NCBI RefSeq assembly: GCF_022836495.1
Contig: NZ_BQXM01000002.1
Span: 62,001 to 126,000, forward strand
Direction: 5' to 3'
Origin: Desulforhabdus sp. TSK
GTDB taxonomy: Bacteria > Desulfobacterota > Syntrophobacteria > Syntrophobacterales > Syntrophobacteraceae
Length of the DNA stretch: 64,000 nucleotides
The position numbers and the translations under genes are program-made. The notes beneath the pieces are model-generated. The model saw nothing but the letters and a program-made list of their open reading frames with translations, searched no databases and had not been told where the DNA came from. The number at the start of each line of letters is the position of its first letter. Position 1 is the first letter of the stretch. This document shows, piece after piece, positions 18,479 to 27,064 of this stretch.

Positions 18479-18507
18479 GCTGAGCTGACTTCCTTTGCCT
18501 TCGGTTC

Positions 18508-19245
18508 CTATTGAAAGGATCCCGATCCTTTCAAACCGCCCTGCTCGGGAACCCGCCGGAAGAAGGAGTTGGGCCGAATCAGGGCGTAGTGAGGCGATGC
18601 ATCCTCATCGGCACTCCACGTGACAACAATGGCATCGGGGTACACGCCGTCCGTATTCGGAGAACCGAACCCCTCTCGTTCGGCTTGTTCATAACTCAAT
18701 GAAAAACTTGTCATTCCAACGGAATGAAACAGGGAGCCTTTTTTGCTCTCCCTGCCGGGCTGCAGGTTCAGGAAGCCGTCGACGGCATCACCGTGGTAGG
18801 GATCGAGGGGAATTTCCGCATAATAGAGCAGCCGTTCTCCAGGGTCATAAAAGTACCGCACCACGACCGGAGCGCCCTTGGAAATGGCTCTGACCGAATA
18901 GGCGGTTGTGAAGGTGATGGAATGTTCGTCACCCTGGAACAACGGGCGGGATTCACCTGCGGAAAGGATATTCACGGGATCCGCATTGGCCAGCTGCCTT
19001 TTGAGCAGCTCGATCATGCTCGGTGCTTCGTTCCCTTTGCGGCTTTGCTCACGTTCCCAGACGCGGAGGGAAAAGGTCAGGGCCGAGGCCAGGATCCCCA
19101 TGACAAGAGAGGCAATGAGGGTGGCCAGGACCAGTTCCAGGAGTGTGAAGCCCGCCGGGCCCTGGACTGTTTCCTTTCCGCTGCTTCCGCTGGGGAAAGC
19201 GGCTCCTTCCCGTGGGTGATGTCTCATGACGCTCCGGAATTCCAT
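18508..19245 (-). CDS. gspJ: Type II secretion minor pseudopilin GspJ
   Basis: Minor pseudopilin of 245 residues. The prepilin peptidase site GFTLLELVLA lies at about residues 32-41, preceded by an unusually long polar leader of about 30 residues. The hydrophobic helix that follows packs in the pseudopilus core, and the remainder is a beta-rich globular domain. It is separated from gspI by six bases and from gspK by 29, consistent with one transcript. Leader length suggests the start could lie at the internal ATG (MRHHPRE). Confidence 0.88.
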   Translation of the reverse strand: MEFRSVMRHHPREGAAFPSGSSGKETVQGPAGFTLLELVLATLIASLVMGILASALTFSLRVWEREQSRKGNEAPSMIELLKRQLANADPVNILSAGESRPLFQGDEHSITFTTAYSVRAISKGAPVVVRYFYDPGERLLYYAEIPLDPYHGDAVDGFLNLQPGRESKKGSLFHSVGMTSFSLSYEQAEREGFGSPNTDGVYPDAIVVTWSADEDASPHYALIRPNSFFRRVPEQGGLKGSGSFQ

Positions 19246-19251
19246 GCCGCC

Positions 19252-19650
19252 TCACTGAAATTCAGACCGGGGAATGATGACGCTGAATTCCAGCATTTGC
19301 CCCTTGCAGGCCAGAAGGACACGATAGAGCTGATCCATGCGATTGCTGCCGCTTTGCTGCCTTTCGGCCACTCTGACGACTGAAATGTCTACGGGAGGAG
19401 CGTCCTTCAGGGCGCTCAGGTTCAGGTTGCCTTCGGCTGCCTGTCTCGGGTCGGCGAGAATGGCCTGGGCCACAGCTTCCAGGACGGGCTGAATCCGGCT
19501 TTTTTCCTTCAGCCTTTGTTTGTACTGCAAGGAGACCGAAATGAGTCCCATGACTCCACCGGCAACGATGGTCCCCACGATGAGACCCACCATGACTTCC
19601 AGGAGTGTGAAACCCTTGGCTCTGCCTTGGAAAAGAGACGAGAGGCTCAT
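19252..19650 (-). CDS. gspI: Type II secretion minor pseudopilin GspI
   Basis: Minor pseudopilin of 132 residues. A short leader ends at the prepilin cleavage motif KGFTLLEVMVG (residues 12-22), followed by the N-terminal hydrophobic helix and a small globular domain. Length and placement between gspH and gspJ (gaps of three and six bases) match the standard gspH-I-J-K order. Confidence 0.87.
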   Translation of the reverse strand: MSLSSLFQGRAKGFTLLEVMVGLIVGTIVAGGVMGLISVSLQYKQRLKEKSRIQPVLEAVAQAILADPRQAAEGNLNLSALKDAPPVDISVVRVAERQQSGSNRMDQLYRVLLACKGQMLEFSVIIPRSEFQ

Positions 19651-19653
19651 GGG

Positions 19654-20118
19654 TCAGCGCGACTCGGATCGAGACAGTTTAACGGTCCCGAAGAGCGGAT
19701 GGATCGCAATGCGAAAGCTGCGCTGCTGGTCAAAGACCACCTCTAGATCGCTTCCGGAAATGCTTCCATCGGGGTAAAAGAGGATGACATGGTCGCCGGT
19801 TTCAGGGTCTTGCTCCAGGTGATCCGCGAAAATATCCACATTTTCAGGAATGCGATGCGCCGGAGGAAGCTCCAGACCGAAAAGCTTTTCGGAGCCGCGG
19901 ATCCTGAAAGCGATGATTTCCCCGGAATTCATCGCACGGAGCCTTCCCCTTTTGAGGGTCTGAGTGATGTCCTGCAGGACGTCGCGGTCCTCCATGCGCT
20001 TCCACCCGGCACCAATTCTGGGAATGATCAGCCCGATGGTCAGGGTGAGGATAATGAGGACGAGCATGAGCTCCATGAGGGTGAACCCCAAGGATCGCTT
20101 CAGGGATGCGAGCCGCAT
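19654..20118 (-). CDS. gspH: Type II secretion pseudopilin GspH
   Basis: Pseudopilin of 154 residues with the cleavage motif LGFTLMELMLVL at about residues 10-21, the hydrophobic helix, and a GspH/FimT-type beta domain containing FAD/HPLFGTVKLSR-like strands near the end. I considered that it might be the major pseudopilin GspG, but the second half has the FRI...HPLFGTVKL ending typical of GspH and lacks the Ca-binding C-terminal loop of GspG. It begins the pseudopilin block directly after gspF with a 123-base gap. Confidence 0.82.
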   Translation of the reverse strand: MRLASLKRSLGFTLMELMLVLIILTLTIGLIIPRIGAGWKRMEDRDVLQDITQTLKRGRLRAMNSGEIIAFRIRGSEKLFGLELPPAHRIPENVDIFADHLEQDPETGDHVILFYPDGSISGSDLEVVFDQQRSFRIAIHPLFGTVKLSRSESR

Positions 20119-20241
20119 ATCTTTAATCCGTTTCCATAAATGGATCGGAAAGATCCGTCTTTCAATGAAAAAAATAAGGCGCCTGCCCTCTGCGTCACCT
20201 CGGTTCCCCGGAGGAGAGGCGGGACCAGGGCTGTCTTCATT

Positions 20242-21429
20242 TCAAAACTGAATCTCGTTGATGCCGAAAATTGCCGTGAACATGCTGAGAACCATCACTC
20301 CGATGACGAGGCCCGTGGCGAGGATCACGACGGGCTCCATCAATGTCATCAGGCGTTGGAGGCTGCGCTGCAGCTCCTTTTCGAAATGATCGCCCAGTCC
20401 CAGGAGCCCCTCGCCCAGGTTCCCCTGCTCCTCGGCAATGCGCAGCATGGTTCCCATGCGCGCGGGAAAGGCCTGTTGAGCCCGGAAGAAATTGCTCATG
20501 GAATGCCCTACCTTGATTTCCCTGTGGAGAGACCCGAGGGTTTCCTTCAATACGGTATTGAAGAGCAGTTCCTGTCCCAGGCTGAGGGCGCGCAGGAGGG
20601 GAACACCCGACTGGAGCATCGTTCCCAGGGTTCGACAAAACCGCGTCAGCTCACTGTGGACGATGAAATACCGCGTGAAGGGCACCCGAAAGAGGATTTG
20701 ATCCATTTTTTTGCGCACCGTGGGATTCCGGTAGAGGGCGCGGCCTCCAAAAAAGGCGATGCCCATCAGCAAAGGAATCACCCAGCCATACTCTTTGAGG
20801 AGGATCCCCGTCTGGAGGAGTATCTCCGTCAGGAACGGAACCTTCTGATTGAGATCGTGAAAGATCTGGGCGAATTTTGGGATGACATAGACGAGGAGCA
20901 CGACCATGGAGAGCATGCTGGTGCCGAAAAGTATGGCGGGATAGATCATGGAGGAAATGAGGCTCTGTCTGAAGGTGCGGCGCTGTTCCAGGTATTGCGC
21001 CAGCCGCTTCAGGATGGGACCCAGGGTGCCGCTGGCTTCTCCCGCTCGAACCATGTGATCCGAAAGATCTCCAAAAATGTCCCGGTACTTGCCGAGTGCC
21101 CCCGACAGGTCGCTTCCCCCCTGAACCTCCTCCAGGAGGTCCTTGACCACGCGCTGAAAGACTTTGTGTGTCTGGTTGGTGCTGATGAGCGCCAGGGCGC
21201 GGTCCAGGGGAAGCCCCGCGGAAAGCAGGTCCGAGAGATCATAAAAGAACCGGATGATATGCTCCTCGGGGACTCTGCGCCCTCTGCCGCTCTTGACGGC
21301 CTTGATTTTGACGGGATAGAGCCGCCCCGACTTGAGCTTCCTGGCCGCATCCTGTTCCGAAAGGGCTTCCAGGACGCCCTTGTGCATCTCACCCTGCCCA
21401 TCTCTTGCCTGGTATTGAAAATAACCCAT
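20242..21429 (-). CDS. gspF: Type II secretion inner-membrane platform protein GspF
   Basis: Polytopic inner-membrane protein of 395 residues at the centre of the secretion platform. It has two tandem GspF domains (about residues 65-190 and 270-390), each ending in strongly hydrophobic helices, with the conserved LRAGLPL-like LSAGLPLDRAL motif near residue 70 and its second copy LQSGVPLLRAL near 275. The N-terminal ~60 residues include the usual YQARDGQGEM start. It lies 81 bases downstream of gspE and upstream of the pseudopilins. Confidence 0.94.
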   Translation of the reverse strand: MGYFQYQARDGQGEMHKGVLEALSEQDAARKLKSGRLYPVKIKAVKSGRGRRVPEEHIIRFFYDLSDLLSAGLPLDRALALISTNQTHKVFQRVVKDLLEEVQGGSDLSGALGKYRDIFGDLSDHMVRAGEASGTLGPILKRLAQYLEQRRTFRQSLISSMIYPAILFGTSMLSMVVLLVYVIPKFAQIFHDLNQKVPFLTEILLQTGILLKEYGWVIPLLMGIAFFGGRALYRNPTVRKKMDQILFRVPFTRYFIVHSELTRFCRTLGTMLQSGVPLLRALSLGQELLFNTVLKETLGSLHREIKVGHSMSNFFRAQQAFPARMGTMLRIAEEQGNLGEGLLGLGDHFEKELQRSLQRLMTLMEPVVILATGLVIGVMVLSMFTAIFGINEIQF

Positions 21430-21510
21430 AAACTGTCACTCATCCCCCGCCATTGAACGGTTTGGGCCTGCCGGGCGCCATGCCTTGCTCTGACGATTCA
21501 CTCTCATGGA

Positions 21511-23220
21511 CTATCCCGCCAGGGAGAGACTCGTGACCCGCAGGACTTCGGACAAGGTGGTGATGCCCTCGATCGCCTTGCGATATCCATGGTGGAGCAG
21601 CGGACGGTAGGTTTCCTTGAAGGCGAGATGGGAAATGTCTCCGGCGGCCTTTTCCGCCACGATGGCAGAGCGGATGGCCTCGCTCACGCGGAGGACCTCA
21701 AAAATGCCCTGCCTCCCTCGGAAGCCGGTGTATCCGCATTTTTCACATCCCTTGTTTTGATAGAGAGTCACGGAGTCCGGAAGGTCGGGCAGGACCTGGC
21801 GCATGCGCATCATGTCCACTTCCCTCGCCGGATAGGCATCCTTGCAGTGGGGGCAGAGGACCCGCACCAGGCGCTGGGCCATGATGGCCAGGAGGCTGTC
21901 CGCCATGAGAAAAGACTCGATGCCGAGGTCTCTCATGCGCGTGATGGCCCCGGGAGCATCGTTGGTGTGGAGCGTGGAAAGAACGAGGTGTCCCGTGAGC
22001 GCCGATTCGATGGCGATGTCGGCGGTTTCCTTGTCGCGGATTTCACCGATGAGCAGGACATCGGGGTCCTGGCGGACGAGAGAACGGAGCGTGTTGGCGA
22101 AGGTGAGGTCGATCTGGGGCTTCACCTGGATCTGGTTGATCCCGTTGATCTGGTATTCCACGGGATCCTCCACGGTGATGATCTTTCGCGTGATGTTGTT
22201 CAGCTTCTTCAGCACCCCGTAAAGGGTCGTCGTCTTCCCCGACCCCGTCGGCCCTGTCACCAGAATCATGCCGAAAGGCCGTTCGATCAGCTCTTCGATG
22301 ATCTTCAGCTGCTCGGGATCCATGCCCACCGAAGTCAGGCTGTAATCCACCGATTCCTGGGCGAGAAGCCGCAGGACAATGCTCTCGCCGTATATGGTCG
22401 GGACTGTGGAAACGCGTATGTCCACTTCCCGGTTGCCGAATTTCAGTTTGATTTTACCATCCTGCGGGAGGCGTCTCTCCGCGATATTGAGATTGGCCAT
22501 GAGCTTCAAACGACTGATGATGGCGGCCTGCATGGTCTTGGGGGGCTGGTCCAGGTCGAAGAGCACCCCGTCCACCCGACCTCGAACCTGGAAAGAATGT
22601 TCGAAAGGCTCGAAGTGAATATCCGAAGCACGCATGTCGAGGGCGCGGGAGATGAGCACATTGACCAGCCTGACGATGGGAGCTTCCTGGGCCAGGCCTT
22701 TGAGGTGCTCGAGGTCCTCTTCGAACAGGTCGGTATTGAGGAGATTTCCTTCTCCATTTCTGGAGAGGGCTTCCGCCTCTCGCGCCGCAGTCCCGTACAG
22801 GCGGTCGATGGCGGTGCGGATTTCTTCACGCTGCCCGAGGCAGAGATTCAGCTCCATGCCCGCAAAATAATTCCCCAGTATGTTCAAGACGGGAAGATTC
22901 AGGGGGTTGTTCACGACCACCCGCACGCGCCCGCTGTCTACCTGGATGGGCAGCACAGCGTGCTTGCGCAGGAAGAACATGGACACTCCCTCCAGGAGCA
23001 CCGGCTTCTCGGGATAATCCTCCCGTTCCAGGAGCGGGATCTGCAGCCGGTCGGCGAGCACACGAAGTATCCGGTTCTCGTCGGTGATGGCGACCTGCTC
23101 GAAGGCATCCATCAGCGAAATGCCCTGCGTGAAATATGCCTTCTGCAGTTGCTTGACCTGATCGTCCTGCAGAGAAAATTCCTTTTGAAACAATCCGAGC
23201 AACGACGCGGAATCGGGCAT
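21511..23220 (-). CDS. gspE: Type II secretion ATPase GspE
   Basis: Cytoplasmic hexameric ATPase that powers pseudopilus assembly. The 569 residues contain an N1E/MshEN-type domain (to ~150), the Walker A GPTGSGKTTTLYG near residue 320, Asp box and Walker B region LIGEIRDKETADIA, the His box HLVLSTLHTNDAPGA, and a zinc tetracysteine (CPHC...CEKC) near residues 460-500. It is the first gene of the minus-strand gsp run, and a gspC-like gene faces away from it across a 311-base gap. Confidence 0.95.
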   Translation of the reverse strand: MPDSASLLGLFQKEFSLQDDQVKQLQKAYFTQGISLMDAFEQVAITDENRILRVLADRLQIPLLEREDYPEKPVLLEGVSMFFLRKHAVLPIQVDSGRVRVVVNNPLNLPVLNILGNYFAGMELNLCLGQREEIRTAIDRLYGTAAREAEALSRNGEGNLLNTDLFEEDLEHLKGLAQEAPIVRLVNVLISRALDMRASDIHFEPFEHSFQVRGRVDGVLFDLDQPPKTMQAAIISRLKLMANLNIAERRLPQDGKIKLKFGNREVDIRVSTVPTIYGESIVLRLLAQESVDYSLTSVGMDPEQLKIIEELIERPFGMILVTGPTGSGKTTTLYGVLKKLNNITRKIITVEDPVEYQINGINQIQVKPQIDLTFANTLRSLVRQDPDVLLIGEIRDKETADIAIESALTGHLVLSTLHTNDAPGAITRMRDLGIESFLMADSLLAIMAQRLVRVLCPHCKDAYPAREVDMMRMRQVLPDLPDSVTLYQNKGCEKCGYTGFRGRQGIFEVLRVSEAIRSAIVAEKAAGDISHLAFKETYRPLLHHGYRKAIEGITTLSEVLRVTSLSLAG

Positions 23221-23531
23221 ATAAGCTTAAGCTCCATGAAAGATTAACGATTGAGGCTTACATGATTAACAAATCCGCCGGGAAAAGTAAACTTATTGCC
23301 ACGATGGGGGATCGGGCACATAAGTGCTTTGAATAAAAAATAATTATTTCATGAGCTGTACAATTCTCCCTGCGGCTTGCTGCGACCGCATCGGCACTTC
23401 CCGGAAGGGGGATCGCCCGGATTTTCGGGTCGTTGACGCTGAAAATGGGGAGTTGCCAAAACCGGTCCAAGCAGGATATCTTTGCTTGACCGAGCGCCAT
23501 TGTGGACTGACGGAAATTCCGGAGGAGAGTC
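23221..23531. other. Divergent intergenic region between gspE and the gspC-like gene
   Basis: No gene seen. The part next to gspE is AT-rich, with TTTACT and TAATCA 17 bases apart on the minus strand, a weak promoter candidate for the gspE-to-gspD run. The plus-strand end carries the GGAGGAG ribosome site of the gspC-like gene. Confidence 0.35.
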
Positions 23532-24239
23532 ATGAGAAAAGGTCGGCATTTAGCTCTTCTGTGTACAGTGTTTTTCATCCTGGCGGGCTTCACATCCGGG
23601 GGCTTTGCCGGGACGATGGTGGAGAAAAACCTCTTTGCGCCGGACAGGAAGCCCCCTTCCCCCGAAACGGTTGAAGCGCCCCCTCAGAAAAGCCAGCCCG
23701 GAGTTTCCCTCAAGGCCATCCAACTGGACGGCGTCATGATTCAGGGTGCCACCCGGAAAGCGATCATCCGCCACAAAGGGAAAATGCCCGACAGCACTGG
23801 AAAAAAAGGGGAATCTCCCTATACAACGATTCAGGAAGGAGAATCGGTCGGCGACTACAAGGTCGTCAAGATAAATACCAAAAGCATCACCCTGGAAAAA
23901 GACGGAAAACAGGAGGATGTGAACCTGTTTGCCGAGGGCAAAGTGGTTCCTCCCGCTCCGCGCCTGCCGGCGGTTCCTCCCCCAAATGTTCAGCAGGAAT
24001 CTCCTCCCCCTGTGCAGAACAGGGGAGCTATGCCGCCTGGAGGCCAGCCCGTGCCGGTCATGGGAGGGAACGACCCCGCTAACCGTTTTCCCCAGCAAAA
24101 CAACCCCGCCATGGGGATGGTACAGCCACCGCCAGGCCAGTTCGTGGAAGGAGTGCAGCAGGCTCCCGAAGAGGGGATGGCCCCTGAAGATGGGATGAAC
24201 CCCAACGATGATGGCGGAGGGCCTGGTGACGGGCAATGA
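23532..24239 (+). CDS. gspC: GspC/PilP-like type II secretion periplasmic linker
   Basis: Protein of 235 residues expected to link the inner-membrane platform to the secretin. A hydrophobic segment at residues 8-26 is a signal anchor or signal peptide; it is followed by EKNLFAPDRK, the NLF motif typical of GspC. Residues ~58-135 resemble the homology-region domain (LKAIQLDGVMIQG ... EGESVGDYKVVKI ... ITLEKDGKQEDV). The last ~95 residues are Pro, Gly, Asn and Gln-rich and look disordered. GGAGGAG precedes the start. It is transcribed divergently from gspE rather than heading the operon, and its stop is only six bases from the converging DUF3147 gene. Confidence 0.78.
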   Translation: MRKGRHLALLCTVFFILAGFTSGGFAGTMVEKNLFAPDRKPPSPETVEAPPQKSQPGVSLKAIQLDGVMIQGATRKAIIRHKGKMPDSTGKKGESPYTTIQEGESVGDYKVVKINTKSITLEKDGKQEDVNLFAEGKVVPPAPRLPAVPPPNVQQESPPPVQNRGAMPPGGQPVPVMGGNDPANRFPQQNNPAMGMVQPPPGQFVEGVQQAPEEGMAPEDGMNPNDDGGGPGDGQ

Positions 24240-24245
24240 GCCTGC

Positions 24246-24602
24246 TCACATTTTGAAAAACCTGGTGAGCCACTGGTGGAGGAATGCGCCCAGCAGCCAG
24301 GAGGCAAAACCCGCGGACAAGGCAAGAGAAAAGGGAAGGCGCTTCCTGAAGCATAGGAAGGCCGCCAGGAAAAAGAGGACCGTCGGGAAAATGCCCAGCA
24401 GAGCGCCTTTCGAATACTCCTCCATCAAAGCATGATCACCTGAATGCTCCGCATAGAGCCAGATCATGACGAGGAGCGCCGTTGACGGCATCGTGGCGAT
24501 GAGTCCACCGAGAGAAGGAACTTTCCTGCCGATATAGGTCGCGGTCACGATGAAGGTCATACTGAGTACAATCTTCAAAAAGAATTGGATCATATCGAAC
24601 AT
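24246..24602 (-). CDS. DUF3147 family small membrane protein
   Basis: A 118-residue protein that is almost entirely hydrophobic, with about four membrane helices. It carries family features GRKVPSLGGLIATMPSTALLVMIWLY near the N-terminus (read as two motifs, GRKVPSLGG and MPSTALLVM) and a Trp-rich helix near the C-terminus. I chose the ATG at 24602, because a longer reading adds a polar leader and overlaps the upstream peptidase gene. The family has no known function; some members resemble small transport-associated proteins. Confidence 0.72.
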   Translation of the reverse strand: MFDMIQFFLKIVLSMTFIVTATYIGRKVPSLGGLIATMPSTALLVMIWLYAEHSGDHALMEEYSKGALLGIFPTVLFFLAAFLCFRKRLPFSLALSAGFASWLLGAFLHQWLTRFFKM

Positions 24603-24672
24603 TCCGGGGATGAATTCATGAGCGACCTGAGGGAAAAGGCCTGTGTGCCGCAGGCGGTCTTCGGGGAGCCCG

Positions 24673-25575
24673 TCATTCCCAATGCTCGTCCTCACCCGCA
24701 TAGCCTCGCTTTTTGATCCATAGTCTCACAAAGGCTCCCACCGCAAGAAGGGCACACAGAAAAAAGAGAATTTCATAGAGATTTCGGCTGAGCCAAACGA
24801 GCCAAATGCTCCCCTTGCCGCGCTGTTCTCGCCATTGGGATTCAATGGCATGGAGCGGAAGGGCCAGGGACGACTGAACCGCGTACTCCAGGATCTCTCC
24901 CTCCCGCAGGCGATTCAAGAGGGTGAGAAGCCCCTGCCTTTGGTAGCGGGTCACGAGATATTCGACAAACTCCCTGCTTTCCCGGTAAGCCAGGAGCAGT
25001 GCTCCCCGGTCAGCAGGGAAAGTGTCTACCAGGCGACTGAGAGGGATAGAGCGGTTGACCAGCTCTGCTGCCGGGTAGGAGCTTTCCCATCCGCCGGCCA
25101 GGATCTCTCCCAGGCTGCCGCTCACCCACTGGCATACCCCTTCGTCGAGCCATCTGGGAAGCAGGTCCGAGCGGATATGGTCGTGAAGGACGAGGTGACA
25201 CAGTTCGTGCTCGAGGGTTTCTTTCCAGACATAGGCGCTGGGGAAGGGCCTCGGCGCCAGCATGACGATCATTTGCCTCTGGGGAACGGCAAAGGCCGAG
25301 ATGAACGGGCTGCCGCTCATCTGCCTGAAGTCCTCCGGGCTCGCCACGAGAAAGAGCGTCGGCTGAGACTTGAGCCTCCACCCCAGGGTGCCCTCAACAT
25401 TGGCCCGCATGTCGTCGTAGGCCCTCAGAATCGTTTTGGCCCAGTCCTCCAGTACACCGTCAAAAACGATGATGACTTCGCTGCCTCTCAATACGGCGTG
25501 CTCCTGGGCATTTGCCGGCGGGGGCGTGAGAGATAGACAGAGAAGACTCAGGATGAGGGCGCATTTTAGGGCCAT
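24673..25575 (-). CDS. Membrane-anchored gluzincin metallopeptidase (peptidase MA-like)
   Basis: Predicted exported zinc peptidase of 300 residues. A signal peptide (residues ~1-23, ending NAQ) precedes a domain with the zinc motif HELCH near residue 130 and the downstream LDEG glutamate about 25 residues later, the gluzincin layout of the peptidase MA family. One membrane helix close to the C-terminus (about 265-285) would hold it in the inner membrane with the catalytic domain outside. The ATG at 25575 is chosen for the signal peptide; longer readings begin with unrelated sequence. Substrate unknown. Confidence 0.78.
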   Translation of the reverse strand: MALKCALILSLLCLSLTPPPANAQEHAVLRGSEVIIVFDGVLEDWAKTILRAYDDMRANVEGTLGWRLKSQPTLFLVASPEDFRQMSGSPFISAFAVPQRQMIVMLAPRPFPSAYVWKETLEHELCHLVLHDHIRSDLLPRWLDEGVCQWVSGSLGEILAGGWESSYPAAELVNRSIPLSRLVDTFPADRGALLLAYRESREFVEYLVTRYQRQGLLTLLNRLREGEILEYAVQSSLALPLHAIESQWREQRGKGSIWLVWLSRNLYEILFFLCALLAVGAFVRLWIKKRGYAGEDEHWE

Positions 25576-25816
25576 GGTATCTCCTGGACGGCAGGGGAGC
25601 AAAGTTGCGCTCCCGCGCTTCGGAAAGTGTGCAGTGGCTCCTTGCGGTATCGAGCATAAAGAGTCTACCAGATTTCTTAAACTTTTTCTCCGATTCCCTC
25701 GCGGAAGGACCCGTGGGCGCTGAAATAACGTCAGGCCGGTGAAAACGTGGATCCAAAAAGCTTGCATTTTCAATGAAAACTTTCGCGAACCTGAAGTGGA
25801 TTTCGAGGCCCTCGGC

Positions 25817-26983
25817 CTATACATACTGTCCGGCGGCGAACCCCGAAGCCCAGGCCCAGTGGAGATTGTAGCCGCCCAGCTGCCCGGTGACGTCCAGGAC
25901 CTCACCCGGGAAATAGAGTCCGGGAACAGATGTGGATTCCATCCTTTGTGAGGAGATTCCCCGGGTGTCCACTCCCCCCAGGGTCACTTCGGCCTTGTTG
26001 AAGCCCTCCCGGTCCATGGGCTCTATCTCCCACCCGTGCAGGCTGCGCGCAATGGCCTGGAGCTCCCCGGGGCTGTACTGGTTGAGGGGGCGGGATTGGA
26101 AATGGCCTTCACACCAGGCCTTCACGAGACGTGCCGGCAGGTGTTGCCCCAGGAGTGTCGCGAGATGCATCCTGCTCCCTCGTTTTTCCAGCAGGAAGGC
26201 ATGGGCGTCGAGACCGGGAAGAAGGTCCAGCGTGAAACTGCTGCCGCGCTCCCAGTAGGATGAAACCTGCAGAATGGCCGGGCCGCTCAGCCCCCTGTGA
26301 GTGAAGAGCACATTCTCCCGGAAGCTCAACCCCTTGTATGCAACCGTCGCATTCACGGCGATGCCGCTCAGGGGGCCGAACACCTCCAGGTCTCCGGGAC
26401 TGAACTTGAGGGGCGTGAGTGCGGGATGGAGAGGGGTGACCTTCATCCCGAACTGCCTGGCAATGGAGTATCCCAAAGGGGTTGCCCCCAGCTGGGGATA
26501 GGAGAGTCCTCCCGTGGCGACCACGAGAGACTCGCCATGGAAGGTGCCCTGACTGGTATCGACGACGAAAAGGCCGTTTTTCCGTACCTCGGAAATGCGG
26601 CATTCCATGACAAACCTGACTGACACGCGTTGGCATTCGGCTACAAGCATGTCGACCACGGCCTGTGCGCTTTCGTCACAGAAGAGCTGGCCGGCGCTCC
26701 GCTCATGATAGGGGATGCCATGCTCGTGGAGCATGGCCATGAAATGCTCGGGCCTGAAGCGGGCCAGGGCGGATGTGACAAAGTGAGGATTCTGTGAGAG
26801 ATAATTTTCCCGACTGACCTGGCGGTTGGTAAAGTTGCACCGGCCTCCCCCCGAGACGCGTATCTTGCTGCCGATTTTCGGCGTATGATCGAGAATCAGG
26901 ACCAATCTGCCCCGCCTGCCGGCTTCGAGGGCGCACATGAGCCCCGACGCCCCTGCGCCGATGATGATGACATCCGTCTTCAT
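25817..26983 (-). CDS. FAD-dependent oxidoreductase, HI0933/BaiN family
   Basis: Flavoprotein of 388 residues. It begins with the dinucleotide-binding motif GAGASGLMCALEAGRRG and continues GSKIRVSGGGRCNFTN, a family signature. ATGGLSYPQLGATPLGY lies mid-protein. The C-terminus has the second FAD contact, GLYFPGEVLDVTGQLGGYNL. Members of this family (COG2081) include proteins proposed to reduce double bonds, but most have no proven substrate. The start is the ATG right before the Rossmann motif. It stands apart from its neighbours: a 241-base gap separates it from the upstream-facing peptidase gene, and 81 bases from the ArnT-like gene. Confidence 0.88.
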   Translation of the reverse strand: MKTDVIIIGAGASGLMCALEAGRRGRLVLILDHTPKIGSKIRVSGGGRCNFTNRQVSRENYLSQNPHFVTSALARFRPEHFMAMLHEHGIPYHERSAGQLFCDESAQAVVDMLVAECQRVSVRFVMECRISEVRKNGLFVVDTSQGTFHGESLVVATGGLSYPQLGATPLGYSIARQFGMKVTPLHPALTPLKFSPGDLEVFGPLSGIAVNATVAYKGLSFRENVLFTHRGLSGPAILQVSSYWERGSSFTLDLLPGLDAHAFLLEKRGSRMHLATLLGQHLPARLVKAWCEGHFQSRPLNQYSPGELQAIARSLHGWEIEPMDREGFNKAEVTLGGVDTRGISSQRMESTSVPGLYFPGEVLDVTGQLGGYNLHWAWASGFAAGQYV

Positions 26984-27064
26984 GAGTGATCCTGGCAAAT
27001 CCTTTCAATCCAGCCTTGACCATTTCCCAGGCCATGGGGCAAACCGGCGATCCATGAACCGGGC

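Noticed and set aside
19654-20118. Possible gspG instead of gspH
   Set aside because: The C-terminal half fits GspH/FimT-type proteins and lacks the calcium-binding loop region expected for the major pseudopilin.
21589-23247. 552-codon plus-strand frame opposite gspE
   Set aside because: Composition is rich in His, Gly and Asp as in shadow frames, while gspE on the minus strand is unmistakable.
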